Origin: Flavobacterium sp. Root901
GTDB lineage: Bacteria; Bacteroidota; Bacteroidia; Flavobacteriales; Flavobacteriaceae
Reading direction: 5' to 3'
DNA length: 64,000 bases
NCBI RefSeq assembly: GCF_001429765.1
Contig: NZ_LMJB01000008.1
Location: 2,835 to 66,834 of the forward strand
Shown here piece by piece: positions 43,532-52,437 of this stretch. The notes under the pieces are model-generated. The model saw nothing but the letters and a program-made list of their open reading frames with translations. It had not been told where the DNA came from and made no database searches. Made by a program: the position numbers and the translations under genes. Every line of letters starts with the position of its first letter. The stretch's first letter is position 1.

Positions 43532-44374
43532 TTATTGTTTGTATTTGATGCCTATTCCTAAAATATATCCGCTGCTTATATTAAAATCATGCACGGTATT
43601 ATTCTTATCGTCTGTCAGTTTATATTTTTTGTCAAAATCATAACCGGCTTTAAAATTTAGAAACCAGTTTTTATCAACATTTCTTTCATATTCAAATGAT
43701 GTTGTCATTTGTGATAAAACCGCTTTAGAAGCATTTTTATCTTCATAATTTTGAATATTTAAATTGTAAAAGCTTCCGTTGAAACTATTGTTTATGATGA
43801 ATTTATTTCTGATGTTGTTCGAATAAGAAAACCTGGAATCCGGAAAACCAATCTTTAAATCAGTTTTGTCGTTTAGTTTATAATTTATTGATGCAGTCGG
43901 CAAAAATTTAGCATTACCAAAAATGGTCGTTCTGGCAGCACCAACGCTTAAACTTGTTTTAGAATTCAATCTCTGAAAGATTTCAAAACTTCCTAAAAGT
44001 GTAAAATCTGAAAAACTTACATTTTGTTGAAAATTAAATGTTGGAATAACCTCAAAATTTAATCTTGTTGAATTTGTTATTTCCTGTGAAAATTCAAGTT
44101 TGTCCTGAATCTTCTGCAATCGCTCTATGTTTTGAAATGATACATATTTGTCTAAATCATAATTTAAATTCAAATTCGAATATTCTAACGTATTTGTGAT
44201 CTGACTCTTTGAATTAATCTTTTTATTAAACAACATTCCGATATTTGTTTCGGTAAAATTTATATTGTCAGTAGGTTCTGTTTTTAAATTTACATTTACC
44301 GAAAAATTTTCCTGGGCCTTCACATTCAAAAATGACACTAAAAAAACCAAACAAATTATAAACCTTATTTTCAT
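43532..44374 (-). CDS. predicted outer-membrane beta-barrel protein, unknown family
   Basis: A 280-residue exported protein: signal peptide to ~20 (L-N-V-K-A-Q), then alternating hydrophobic and polar strands with many Asn, Lys and aromatic residues and a C-terminal strand ending G-I-G-I-K-Y-K-Q, as expected for a 12-14-stranded outer-membrane barrel. No catalytic motif seen. It is the first gene of the cluster kelch-DUF4907-kinase-regulator and presumably its outer-membrane component. Confidence 0.75.
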   Translation of the reverse strand: MKIRFIICLVFLVSFLNVKAQENFSVNVNLKTEPTDNINFTETNIGMLFNKKINSKSQITNTLEYSNLNLNYDLDKYVSFQNIERLQKIQDKLEFSQEITNSTRLNFEVIPTFNFQQNVSFSDFTLLGSFEIFQRLNSKTSLSVGAARTTIFGNAKFLPTASINYKLNDKTDLKIGFPDSRFSYSNNIRNKFIINNSFNGSFYNLNIQNYEDKNASKAVLSQMTTSFEYERNVDKNWFLNFKAGYDFDKKYKLTDDKNNTVHDFNISSGYILGIGIKYKQ

Positions 44375-44390
44375 TATTTTTTTATTGGTT

Positions 44391-44398
44391 CAAAAGTA
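44391..44398 (-). promoter_or_regulatory. -7 box of the barrel-kelch-DUF4907-kinase operon
   Basis: TACTTTTG (minus strand) fits TAnnTTTG and lies 16 bp before the start at 44374. No -33 TTG is seen, which would suit activator-dependent transcription, for example by the cluster's own LytTR protein. A direct AGGTT repeat follows immediately at about 44398-44412. Confidence 0.4.
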
Positions 44399-44561
44399 GG
44401 TTGGAGAAGGTTTTAAAAAAAAGAAGATATATGTATGGCTCTTTTTGATAGACAAAACGGGGCTTTTTACAGTCGAATGAAATATTTGTTTCCGTTAATC
44501 TGTTGTAGAGGTTTTTGAGCCGTTTATAGTCAAAAAAACCGAGACTGTATATGTTATAGTG

Positions 44562-44589
44562 TTGTGCAGAACAGCGCCTTTTATATTTG
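44562..44589 (+). promoter_or_regulatory. promoter of the DUF4270 gene
   Basis: TTG (44562-44564), a 17-bp spacer and TATATTTG (44582-44589): a full match to the Bacteroidota primary sigma consensus, 16 bp before the chosen start codon. It also shows that the longer reading frame from 44564 is not the real start. Confidence 0.6.
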
Positions 44590-44605
44590 TGCAAAAAATG
44601 GATTT

Positions 44606-45934
44606 ATGCGCAAGTTTTTATTAATGCTGGTTTTTGCTTTTACTCTATTTTCATGTGGTACAGATACGGATGCCGGTGAATTTGTAGTTGGTTCAGATTA
44701 TTTAGCTCTGAATAATAAAGTTGTTATGATCGACACTGTTACGGTAGAAATGTCGACAATAAATTTCGATTCACTTGTAACGTCTGCACAAAGTCGAATC
44801 TTAATAGGAAACTATGATGATCCTGTTTTTGGGAAAGTAAAATCAAACGGTTATTTTCAGCTTTCCGCAAGTTCATATGCATTAAACAATTCGGGATCAG
44901 ATACTGAGGCAGTCAACTTTGTTTTCGATTCTATTTCGATGATTTTAAAGTATGATAATTATTATTACGGAGATACAACACAGGTCCAAAAATTTGACAT
45001 TCACAGATTAACTCAGAAAGTGAAACCCAATACTGATGATGACAGCTTTTATAATAACTCCACGTTGAGTTACAGTGACGAAAGCCTGGGAACGATTTCT
45101 TATAAACCACGCCCAACAGAAAAAGATTCTATCAACATTAAAATGAATAATGATTTTGGGGAAGCTCTTTTTCAAAAAATAAAGAAAAGAGAAATTACCG
45201 GATTAGATAATTTAATTGAATATTTGAAGGGATTGGTTCTGGTACCTTCAACTTCTAATTCTTCGAGTGTAATAGGATTTAGTTCTTCTACAAGCAAAGT
45301 CAGGCTTTATTATTCAAAATACCAAAATGATTCTGATGCCGATTCTTTTTTTATTGATTTTTTGATGTCAAATACATCAACACAGTTTAATTCCATTTCT
45401 CTGGATAAAACCGGAACTATAATTCAGAACCTGCCAATTTCGAGTCAAAAACTGTCGAGTTCTTTAACCAATAAGCAGGGATTTATTCAGTCTGGAACAG
45501 GAGTAGCCTGCCGAATTGATTTTCCGAATATAAAACAACTCAAAAACATTTCCAGTAACGGAGCAATTGTAGATGCGCAATTGTTATTGAAACCCATTAA
45601 TAATTCTTATTCGGATAAATATCCTTTGGCAGATTCCTTAAAGGTTTATGTAGGCGATAATTTAAACCGAATTAGCGGTTCTTTGACCAATGCCGCCGGA
45701 ACTGCTGTCTATGGAATTTTAAATAAAAAAAGCGATGAGTTTAATGAAAATATCGGATACACGATTCCGCTCGGAACTTTTCTGCAAAAAGAAATGCTGA
45801 AAGCATCTGATTCAAGATCTGCATTAATCCTGACCTTGCCCGGAATTTCCAAATCGGTTAACAGGCTTGTTTTAGGAGATCAAAAACATGCAGATAACAA
45901 AATTCAAATTAAGGTTTATTATATCTCCTATTAA
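44606..45934 (+). CDS. DUF4270 domain-containing lipoprotein
   Basis: A 442-residue lipoprotein (signal ending T-L-F-S-C-G-T-D-T-D-A-G-E). The start at 44606 (M-R-K-F-L-L-M-L) was chosen because the promoter overlaps the earlier ATG. The body fits DUF4270: V-D-T-V-T-V-E-M-S-T, then Y-D-D-P-V-F-G-K-V, and late beta strands. DUF4270 is widespread in Bacteroidota and has no established function; a surface or outer-membrane location is likely. It is immediately followed, without any gap, by an outer-membrane barrel gene, so the two probably act together. Confidence 0.83.
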   Translation: MRKFLLMLVFAFTLFSCGTDTDAGEFVVGSDYLALNNKVVMIDTVTVEMSTINFDSLVTSAQSRILIGNYDDPVFGKVKSNGYFQLSASSYALNNSGSDTEAVNFVFDSISMILKYDNYYYGDTTQVQKFDIHRLTQKVKPNTDDDSFYNNSTLSYSDESLGTISYKPRPTEKDSINIKMNNDFGEALFQKIKKREITGLDNLIEYLKGLVLVPSTSNSSSVIGFSSSTSKVRLYYSKYQNDSDADSFFIDFLMSNTSTQFNSISLDKTGTIIQNLPISSQKLSSSLTNKQGFIQSGTGVACRIDFPNIKQLKNISSNGAIVDAQLLLKPINNSYSDKYPLADSLKVYVGDNLNRISGSLTNAAGTAVYGILNKKSDEFNENIGYTIPLGTFLQKEMLKASDSRSALILTLPGISKSVNRLVLGDQKHADNKIQIKVYYISY

Positions 45935-47170
45935 ATGAAAAATAAATTATTTTTTTTAGTCTGCTTCTTAATGTCGCTGACTTCATTTTGTCAAAGTATA
46001 TCCAGTTCTCCTTATTCATTATATGGTGTAGGGAGTTTATATGATTCTGATTTTGGTTCGATTCCTTCAATTGGAACATCTGGAATTGCTTTACCTTCAG
46101 CTAATTTTATTAATAATTTGAACCCTGCTTCATTAGGTTTTATGCCTCTTAATCATTTTATGCTCGATGTAGGAGGAAAAGCAATAGCAACAACATACGA
46201 AAGCGGTTCTAAAAGTGAAAAACGTAATAACTTTCAATTTTCTCATTTTGCTTTTGCATTTCCGGTTACCAAAAAATCAGGTTTTAGTATTGCTTTGCGT
46301 CCTTACTCAAGCGCATCTTATAAAATTTCGAATCTGCAGCTTCCTATTGCAGATAGTAACGAATCCTATTACCTGACAGCGGGAGGAAGCGGAGGATTAA
46401 ATAATTTTGATTTTTCGTATGGGTATCGCTTTAGCGAAAAATTAAGTGTAGGGGCTTCTGCAGCTTTGTTGTTTGGAAATGTTGTAGACGACCGAACTTT
46501 TACAATTTTAAATTCAATTACAAACATCCATAAGAAAACTGATTATAATGGTTTTCGTGCAACGGTAGGAGGTCAGTATAAAATCGATTCTACTTTTACT
46601 ATTGGAACAACATTTAAGTTACCTGCACAAATTAAAAGTTCAAAAGTGCAGTCTGTAGAAACAGTTACTGACAATGTCTATGGCGCTATTGAGTCCAATA
46701 TTCCTTCTGATGTTGATGATTATTATATGCCTTTGGAAGTTGGCATTGGAATAAGCAAAAAGTTTAAAAAAGCTTTGAATATAACGTTTGACTATCAAAA
46801 AAGTTTGTGGAAAGATTCCAGACAATCTGATTTATATGGTGAATTTGTAAATCAGGATCGATTTGCCTTGGGATTTTCTTATTTGGATGAAAAAAAGAAT
46901 TTTAGAAAATACCGTGACAGAATTCAATATTTTGCCGGTGCCAATTTTGATACAGGCTATCTTGAGGTTGATGGAAAAAGAGTCAATAATGCATCTGTTT
47001 CTATTGGAATAAATCTGCCTATTGAAAGCACACTTTCGTCGCTGAATATTTCCTATTCATACGGGCAAAAGGGCAGAGTGGCAAATGATCTGATCAAAGA
47101 AAACTACCATAAGTTATCGCTTAATTTATCGTTGGACGGGATTTGGTTTGTCAAACGAAAATTTGATTAA
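45935..47170 (+). CDS. outer-membrane protein, FadL/porin-like barrel
   Basis: A 411-residue exported protein with a signal peptide (to ~19, L-T-S-F-C-Q). The mature start (S-S-P-Y-S-L-Y-G-V-G-S-L-Y) and N-N-L-N-P-A-S-L-G resemble FadL-like outer-membrane transport proteins of Bacteroidota. Repeated amphipathic strands continue to the end. Its ATG is adjacent to the DUF4270 stop codon, so the two are coupled. Substrate unknown. Confidence 0.78.
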   Translation: MKNKLFFLVCFLMSLTSFCQSISSSPYSLYGVGSLYDSDFGSIPSIGTSGIALPSANFINNLNPASLGFMPLNHFMLDVGGKAIATTYESGSKSEKRNNFQFSHFAFAFPVTKKSGFSIALRPYSSASYKISNLQLPIADSNESYYLTAGGSGGLNNFDFSYGYRFSEKLSVGASAALLFGNVVDDRTFTILNSITNIHKKTDYNGFRATVGGQYKIDSTFTIGTTFKLPAQIKSSKVQSVETVTDNVYGAIESNIPSDVDDYYMPLEVGIGISKKFKKALNITFDYQKSLWKDSRQSDLYGEFVNQDRFALGFSYLDEKKNFRKYRDRIQYFAGANFDTGYLEVDGKRVNNASVSIGINLPIESTLSSLNISYSYGQKGRVANDLIKENYHKLSLNLSLDGIWFVKRKFD

Positions 47171-47173
47171 ACG

Positions 47174-47950
47174 TTAAAAATCTTTTTCTATTACCGGATA
47201 TTTATCCTCTAAAATAGATCGAAGCACTGCAGGATTTGAATTTACATAAAATTCAGGCTTGTTTTCTGTGGCAGTAGTAAAACCAACTTTTTCACGCAGA
47301 ATATTTTGTGTCTGCCTTGCCACGGCTTCTCCTGAGTCGATAATTTTAATGTGTTCCGGAAGTATTTTTTTGATCTGCGGAATTAAATAAGGATAATGAC
47401 TGCAGCCTAAAACCAGATAATCGATATTAGCGTCGATCATTGGCTGTAGATATGACTCTAATAACTGAGTCATTTCCGGCGAATATAAATTCCCATCTTC
47501 AATTAATTGTACCAAGCCATAACCCACCTGTTCAATAATTGTAGTATGCTGAAACATCTCTGCTGTTTTATTAAATAATTCACTGTTTAAAGTGCCTTTT
47601 GTGGCCAGGATTCCAATAACCTGTGTTTTAGAATTATTGGCAGCAGGTTTAATCGCAGGTTCAATTCCTATAAACGGAATATCGTAATCATTGCGGAGTT
47701 CCCATATAGCATTTGTTGTAGCGGTATTGCATGCTACTACAATTAATTTGCAATTATTATCAAGTAAAAATTCGACATTTTTTTTGCTTAATGCAACAAT
47801 CTCTTCTTTTGATTTTTGACCATAAGGAGCATTTTTACTATCGGCTAAGTAAATTGTTTTTTCGTTTGGAAGTAAATCGTGAATTTCTTTCCAGATTGAA
47901 GTTCCTCCAATACCAGAGTCGAAAACACCTATAGGATTATTATTTGTCAT
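47174..47950 (-). CDS. murI: glutamate racemase
   Basis: A 258-residue cytoplasmic enzyme giving D-glutamate for peptidoglycan. Both catalytic cysteines are present: Cys74 in V-V-A-C-N-T-A-T and Cys183 in L-G-C-S-H-Y-P. The N-terminal G-V-F-D-S-G-I-G-G-T-S-I-W (Asp11) and P-Y-G motifs are intact. It lies downstream of the ompH-bamA operon on the same strand, but a strong terminator separates them. A -7 box stands unusually close to its start codon. Confidence 0.95.
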   Translation of the reverse strand: MTNNNPIGVFDSGIGGTSIWKEIHDLLPNEKTIYLADSKNAPYGQKSKEEIVALSKKNVEFLLDNNCKLIVVACNTATTNAIWELRNDYDIPFIGIEPAIKPAANNSKTQVIGILATKGTLNSELFNKTAEMFQHTTIIEQVGYGLVQLIEDGNLYSPEMTQLLESYLQPMIDANIDYLVLGCSHYPYLIPQIKKILPEHIKIIDSGEAVARQTQNILREKVGFTTATENKPEFYVNSNPAVLRSILEDKYPVIEKDF

Positions 47951-47954
47951 GATA

Positions 47955-47962
47955 CAAATTTA
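47955..47962 (-). promoter_or_regulatory. -7 box almost touching the murI start
   Basis: TAAATTTG on the minus strand (47962-47955) ends 4 bp before the murI ATG. If used, transcription would begin at or within a few bases of the start codon, giving a leaderless mRNA. Confidence 0.35.
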
Positions 47963-48040
47963 AATATTTTTGAAATTAAAATATATTCCAATTTACCTGA
48001 AACTGTAAAATAATGATGAATTTTAATTTTAAATAAATGT

Positions 48041-48079
48041 AAAAAAAAACTGCTTAAATTTTAAAATTTAAGCAGTTTT
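48041..48079 (-). terminator. terminator of the bamA-ompH operon
   Basis: A perfect 17-bp inverted repeat with no loop bases beyond the centre (48045-48078; core ACTGCTTAAA / TTTAAGCAGT). On the minus strand it is followed by a run of T (48049-48041). It is 20 bp past the ompH stop. Confidence 0.85.
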
Positions 48080-48098
48080 AATTAATTGAATTCGATTA

Positions 48099-48602
48099 TT
48101 AGAATCCTAAATCTTTTTTAACATCAGCAGTAATGTTTGGACCATCAGCTAATAAAAGAGTAGAACCATCTAAAACATATTGGAAACCTTTAGCTTTTCC
48201 AACTTTTTGGATAGAAGCTCTTACTTTTTCCATTAATGGTTTTACGATGTCAGTTTCTTTTTGTTGAAGTTCTTTTTGAGCATTGTCTCTGTAATCAACA
48301 ATTCTTTTCTGCATATCCTGCACTTCTTTAGAACGGTCTCCGTTTACAGCTTCAGTTACAGTTGCTGCTTCAGCTTCATACTTTTTGATTTTAGTTTGAT
48401 ATTCATCAACCATTTTTTTGTATTCAGCATCGTATGTACCACTTAATTTTTGCAGTTGATTTTGAGCATCTAGCATAGCAGGCATTTTCGACATAATCTC
48501 GCTAACATCAACATGGGCCACCTTCGCCTGTGCGTTCATTGTGTTACTTGCTCCTAAAATAAGTATTGCAGCAATTAGTAAAGTTTTGATTTGTTTCATC
48601 AT
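48099..48602 (-). CDS. OmpH/Skp family periplasmic chaperone
   Basis: A 167-residue protein with a signal peptide (to ~24, M-N-A-Q-A) and the Skp layout: a short beta core (K-V-A-H-V-D-V-S-E-I-M ... F-Q-Y-V-L-D-G-S) around a long helical hairpin (~40-125, K/E/Q-rich). Skp trimers hold unfolded outer-membrane proteins on their way to BamA. It is the second of two such genes, 15 bp after the longer one. Confidence 0.9.
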   Translation of the reverse strand: MMKQIKTLLIAAILILGASNTMNAQAKVAHVDVSEIMSKMPAMLDAQNQLQKLSGTYDAEYKKMVDEYQTKIKKYEAEAATVTEAVNGDRSKEVQDMQKRIVDYRDNAQKELQQKETDIVKPLMEKVRASIQKVGKAKGFQYVLDGSTLLLADGPNITADVKKDLGF

Positions 48603-48617
48603 TTTTTAAAATATTAA

Positions 48618-49652
48618 TTAATTATTGGTCGTATTTGTTTTTTGTGTTTCGGCTTCTTTAGCTTTTTTAGCCGCTTCTCGTTCTTCGAGTATCTTCTTCT
48701 TTCTTTCTTCTAATTCTTTTTTACGCTGTTCGTAAAGTTTTTGTCTTTCCGCAGCTTTATCTACAACTGGTTCTGTTGTTTCAGTTCCTGTAGCAGCAGG
48801 TTTTGCCGTTTCTCCTGTTTTAGCAGGTTCTGCAGACTTTGATGTTTCAGTTGTTTTAGATGCTTCCGTTGATTTTACAGTTTCAGAAACCGTGCCATTT
48901 TTTTTAGCTTCTCTTTCTGCCTGAAGCGCTTTTCGTCTGTCTTCGTATTCTTTTTTCTTAGCTTCCTGTTCAAGCCTTCTGTCTTCAATAAGTTTTTCTC
49001 TTGCCGTTCTTTTTTCATCCAATGCTTTCTGGCGGTCAGCCATTGCAGGATTTTCATCAATTGCATTTTCCTTACTCTCTTTGGCTTCCTGATCTTTCAA
49101 TTGTTTTTTAGTCAATTGCTCTCTCTTGTCGGCTCTGTTGATGACTCTTAAAACCTGATCGCTGATGTCAAATCTTTTATTGCTGAAAAGCATTGTAAGA
49201 TCTGATGACTTGTCAAAAATAAAATCATAATTTTTAGCTTCTGCAATATCCTGAACGGCTGTAAAAACCTGATCCTGAATTGGCTTGGCCAATGCTGATT
49301 TCTGTCTGATTAAATTTCCATCAGCTCCAAATTGTTTTTGCTGATATTCCAGCATTTCATTTTCAAGAAACTTAATTTCAGTTTCTCTTTCATCGATTAA
49401 TTCTTTAGTCAGTAAAGCTTTTTCAGCTTTAAGATTTTCCTTAAGCGTATTAATGTTTAATTTTTTAGCCTCAATTTCTTGTTTCCATTTTTGGGCTTTT
49501 AGTTCTAGCTGAGATTTTGCTTCTTTATAATCAGCAACATTCTCCAAAATATATTCCATATCAATGTAACCAATCCTAGTCGTCTTTCCTTGTGCCTGAC
49601 TTGTATTTGCTACAATCAAGGCTAAAAATATAAATAAAACCTGTCTTCTCAT
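48618..49652 (-). CDS. OmpH/Skp family protein with long charged C-terminal extension
   Basis: A 344-residue exported protein. Residues ~1-170 match Skp/OmpH (signal to ~20; I-G-Y-I-D-M-E-Y-I-L-E-N; coiled coil; Y-D-F-I-F-D-K-S-S). Residues ~175-344 form a low-complexity extension of coiled coil (K-A-L-D-E-K-R-T-A-R-E-K), then a Thr/Ala/Glu-rich stretch with repeated T-E-T-S-K-S-A-E and a second coiled coil. It stands 61 bp after bamA. The extension has no counterpart in the shorter paralogue. Confidence 0.88.
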   Translation of the reverse strand: MRRQVLFIFLALIVANTSQAQGKTTRIGYIDMEYILENVADYKEAKSQLELKAQKWKQEIEAKKLNINTLKENLKAEKALLTKELIDERETEIKFLENEMLEYQQKQFGADGNLIRQKSALAKPIQDQVFTAVQDIAEAKNYDFIFDKSSDLTMLFSNKRFDISDQVLRVINRADKREQLTKKQLKDQEAKESKENAIDENPAMADRQKALDEKRTAREKLIEDRRLEQEAKKKEYEDRRKALQAEREAKKNGTVSETVKSTEASKTTETSKSAEPAKTGETAKPAATGTETTEPVVDKAAERQKLYEQRKKELEERKKKILEEREAAKKAKEAETQKTNTTNN

Positions 49653-49713
49653 AACATTATGTTTATTTCGAAATTTTTAACCAAATGTACTAAACTTTGT
49701 AATAAAATTAGCA

Positions 49714-52437
49714 CTAAAACTGTTGTCCAATGATAAAATGTGTTTCCCAGCCGTTTGCTTTGTTTGTTGTTGAGCCTGGAAGAGCATCAAATCCATAACC
49801 AAAATCAATTCCCAATAATCCAAAAGCAGGCATAAATACACGTAAACCAGCACCAGCAGAACGATTTAAATCAAACGGATTATAATCTCTGAAGGTTGGA
49901 TATGATGAACCGGCTTCTAAGAACGTCAAAGCATAAATAGAGGCAGATGATTTTAACGTAATTGGATAACGTAACTCCATTGAGAATTTGTTATAAATTG
50001 TCGCTCCAATCTGCTGACCATATCTTGAACTTGTTCTGTCTTCAATAATTGGTGTTAATGAGTTATTAGGATAACCTCTTAACTGTATTGTTTCTCTACC
50101 ATCCATAGAGTAATTTGCCATACCATCTCCACCTAAATAGAAACGCTCAAATGGAACCACACCTCTTGCCTGATCATAAGCTCCTAAGAAACCAAACTCA
50201 GTTAATGTTCTTAAAACTAATTTTCCGTATATTTTAGTATACCAGTCTGCTTTAAATTTAACTTTATAGTATTCTAGCCAGTTGTATTTCTTCTGGTCAA
50301 CTTTTCCAACATCAGTATCAGCGCTTTTAAAGTCAGAACCTACACTTACTGTTCCTGCCTGACCATTTATTGTTTCAGTTTTAGTATAATCGCCAGTATT
50401 TACAGGCAGACCGTCTGCACCAGTATACATTGCACCGGTGTTGTGTGTTTTGTATTCTTTTTGATTGGCTAAATCTCCATAATCTATGTTATTGAATAAA
50501 GAATAAGGAGGTGTTACTTTTGCTGAAATACTAAATTCAGAACCATAAGTTGGGAATATTGGGTTAACCCCTTTGTTACTTCTCGAAAGTCCTATAGTAT
50601 AAGCCAGGTTTCGTGATGCTCCATTACCAAATGTAAATAATCCTGTATAGTAATTATTTAAATCATAATGCTGATAACTTACAGATTGTGAAAGCACAAA
50701 ATAATCATCTGGCACTGTAAGACGTTTAGCTAAACCAACTTGTACGGTAAAAATATTAAAGCTCTGGCTCTTATCTGCCTCTCTTGTAGTGTAATTATAA
50801 TTAAACTGTTTACTATAAGAAATAGAAGAACTGAACTGAACTGGTTTTTTTCCTCCAAACCACGGTTCAGAGAATGATAAACTGTAAGTCTGGAAATAGG
50901 TACTTCCCTGTAATCGTAGCGCCACTTTTTGTCCGTCTCCCATAGGAAGCGGTTTGTAAGCATCTTTGTCAAATAATTTTCTTGCCGAGAAATTATTAAA
51001 AGACAGACCTAAGGTTCCAATGAACCCTCCACCGCCATAACCTCCCTGAAGTTCAACCTGGCTCGATCCTTTTTCTACTAATTGATATTCAATATCTACT
51101 GTTCCTGCAGCAGGATCAACATTTCTAAATTCCGGTTTGATAGCCTCAGGATCAAAGAATCCTAATTGACCAATTTCACGAATAGTTCTGACTAATTCTT
51201 CTTTACTGTATTTATTTCCGGGTTTAGTTCTTAACTCACGATAAATTACGTGGTCATTTGTTTTGTCATTTCCTGTAACATAAATTTTATTGAAATAAGC
51301 AATTGGACCTTCGGTAATTCTAATTTCAAAATCAATTGTATCGTTTACAGTTTTTACCTCTACGGCATTAATTTTAGAGAATAAATAACCATTGTTTTGA
51401 TATAAGTTCGTGATATCTTCTCCGTCAGGTTTTGAGTTATCAGCGATTCTTTTTTCTAATAAAACACCATTATATGTTTCTCCTTTTTTGATTCCCAAAT
51501 AACGGTTTAACTGTTGGTCTGAATAAACTGTATTTCCTAAGAATTTAATATTTCCAAAGTAATATTTGTTTCCTTCTTCTACATTAATTTTTATGGCAAG
51601 CATATTTTTGTCTTTGTTATAACTAACAGAGTCATAAATAATACGTGCATCACGATACCCTTTTTCTTTATAGGCAGCGATAACTTTTTCTAAGTCAGTT
51701 TTGTATTTTTCAGGAATAAATTTTGACGATTTAAAAACACGAAGCAGATTTTTTTGTTTCGTATCTTTCATTGCTGCTCTTAGTTTGGTATCTGTAAGCT
51801 GCTTATTTCCAATGAAATCAATACTGCTGATTTTAACTTTGTCACCTTTATCTACTCTTACAAGCATATTAACCATGTTTCCGGCTGTAGTATCGGGAGT
51901 AGTGGTAATGACAACTTTTGTATTATAAAAACCGTCTTTTTTATACTTATTTTCGATATAATTTTTGGTCGTTGTAATTAAGTTTTCGTTTACAATTTTA
52001 TTCTTAGTTAAATTGTTATCCTTAATTAATCCTTCGATTTTACTTTTCTTAACGCCAGTAATTTTAACTTCGTTTAACTTAGGAAGCTCGACAATATTTA
52101 AATCTAAATAAATACTATCGTTTTGTACTTTATTAATATAGAAAGCAATTTCATCAAAAAGACCTAGTTTTCCTAGTTTTTTAATTGCTCCGGTAATTTC
52201 CTCACCAGGAACAGTAATTTCCTGCCCTGCCTGAAGGCCTGAGAAGGTTACAACGGTTTGCTCATTGAAGCTTATTTTACCAACAACAGAGACTTTAGCA
52301 AGAATATATTTTTTCCCTTGATCAAAAGGAACTCTATCCTGAGCTTTAATTTGTGAAAAACTACCCAGCATTAAAAGGGTACAGACTATTTGCGGTATTC
52401 TTTTTTGTAACACTAAAAATTTATTTAATTTGTTCAC
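49714..52437 (-). CDS. bamA: outer membrane protein assembly factor BamA
   Basis: About 907 residues. A signal peptide (L-G-S-F-S-Q-I-K-A-Q-D) is followed by five POTRA domains (to ~470) and an Omp85 16-stranded barrel containing G-G-Y-G-G-G-G-F and ending in F. It inserts beta-barrel proteins into the outer membrane. The start is a judgement: the frame stays open to 52551, deep inside uppS, but GTG at 52437 gives a normal signal peptide (V-N-K-L-N-K-F-L) and overlaps uppS by 17 bases. GTG at 52413 is the alternative. It lies between uppS and the ompH genes. Confidence 0.93.
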   Translation of the reverse strand: MNKLNKFLVLQKRIPQIVCTLLMLGSFSQIKAQDRVPFDQGKKYILAKVSVVGKISFNEQTVVTFSGLQAGQEITVPGEEITGAIKKLGKLGLFDEIAFYINKVQNDSIYLDLNIVELPKLNEVKITGVKKSKIEGLIKDNNLTKNKIVNENLITTTKNYIENKYKKDGFYNTKVVITTTPDTTAGNMVNMLVRVDKGDKVKISSIDFIGNKQLTDTKLRAAMKDTKQKNLLRVFKSSKFIPEKYKTDLEKVIAAYKEKGYRDARIIYDSVSYNKDKNMLAIKINVEEGNKYYFGNIKFLGNTVYSDQQLNRYLGIKKGETYNGVLLEKRIADNSKPDGEDITNLYQNNGYLFSKINAVEVKTVNDTIDFEIRITEGPIAYFNKIYVTGNDKTNDHVIYRELRTKPGNKYSKEELVRTIREIGQLGFFDPEAIKPEFRNVDPAAGTVDIEYQLVEKGSSQVELQGGYGGGGFIGTLGLSFNNFSARKLFDKDAYKPLPMGDGQKVALRLQGSTYFQTYSLSFSEPWFGGKKPVQFSSSISYSKQFNYNYTTREADKSQSFNIFTVQVGLAKRLTVPDDYFVLSQSVSYQHYDLNNYYTGLFTFGNGASRNLAYTIGLSRSNKGVNPIFPTYGSEFSISAKVTPPYSLFNNIDYGDLANQKEYKTHNTGAMYTGADGLPVNTGDYTKTETINGQAGTVSVGSDFKSADTDVGKVDQKKYNWLEYYKVKFKADWYTKIYGKLVLRTLTEFGFLGAYDQARGVVPFERFYLGGDGMANYSMDGRETIQLRGYPNNSLTPIIEDRTSSRYGQQIGATIYNKFSMELRYPITLKSSASIYALTFLEAGSSYPTFRDYNPFDLNRSAGAGLRVFMPAFGLLGIDFGYGFDALPGSTTNKANGWETHFIIGQQF

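Noticed and set aside
44382..44594. Minus-strand reading frame of 70 codons upstream of the barrel gene
   Set aside because: It covers two promoters and has no family resemblance or start context; more likely a chance open frame in a divergent control region.
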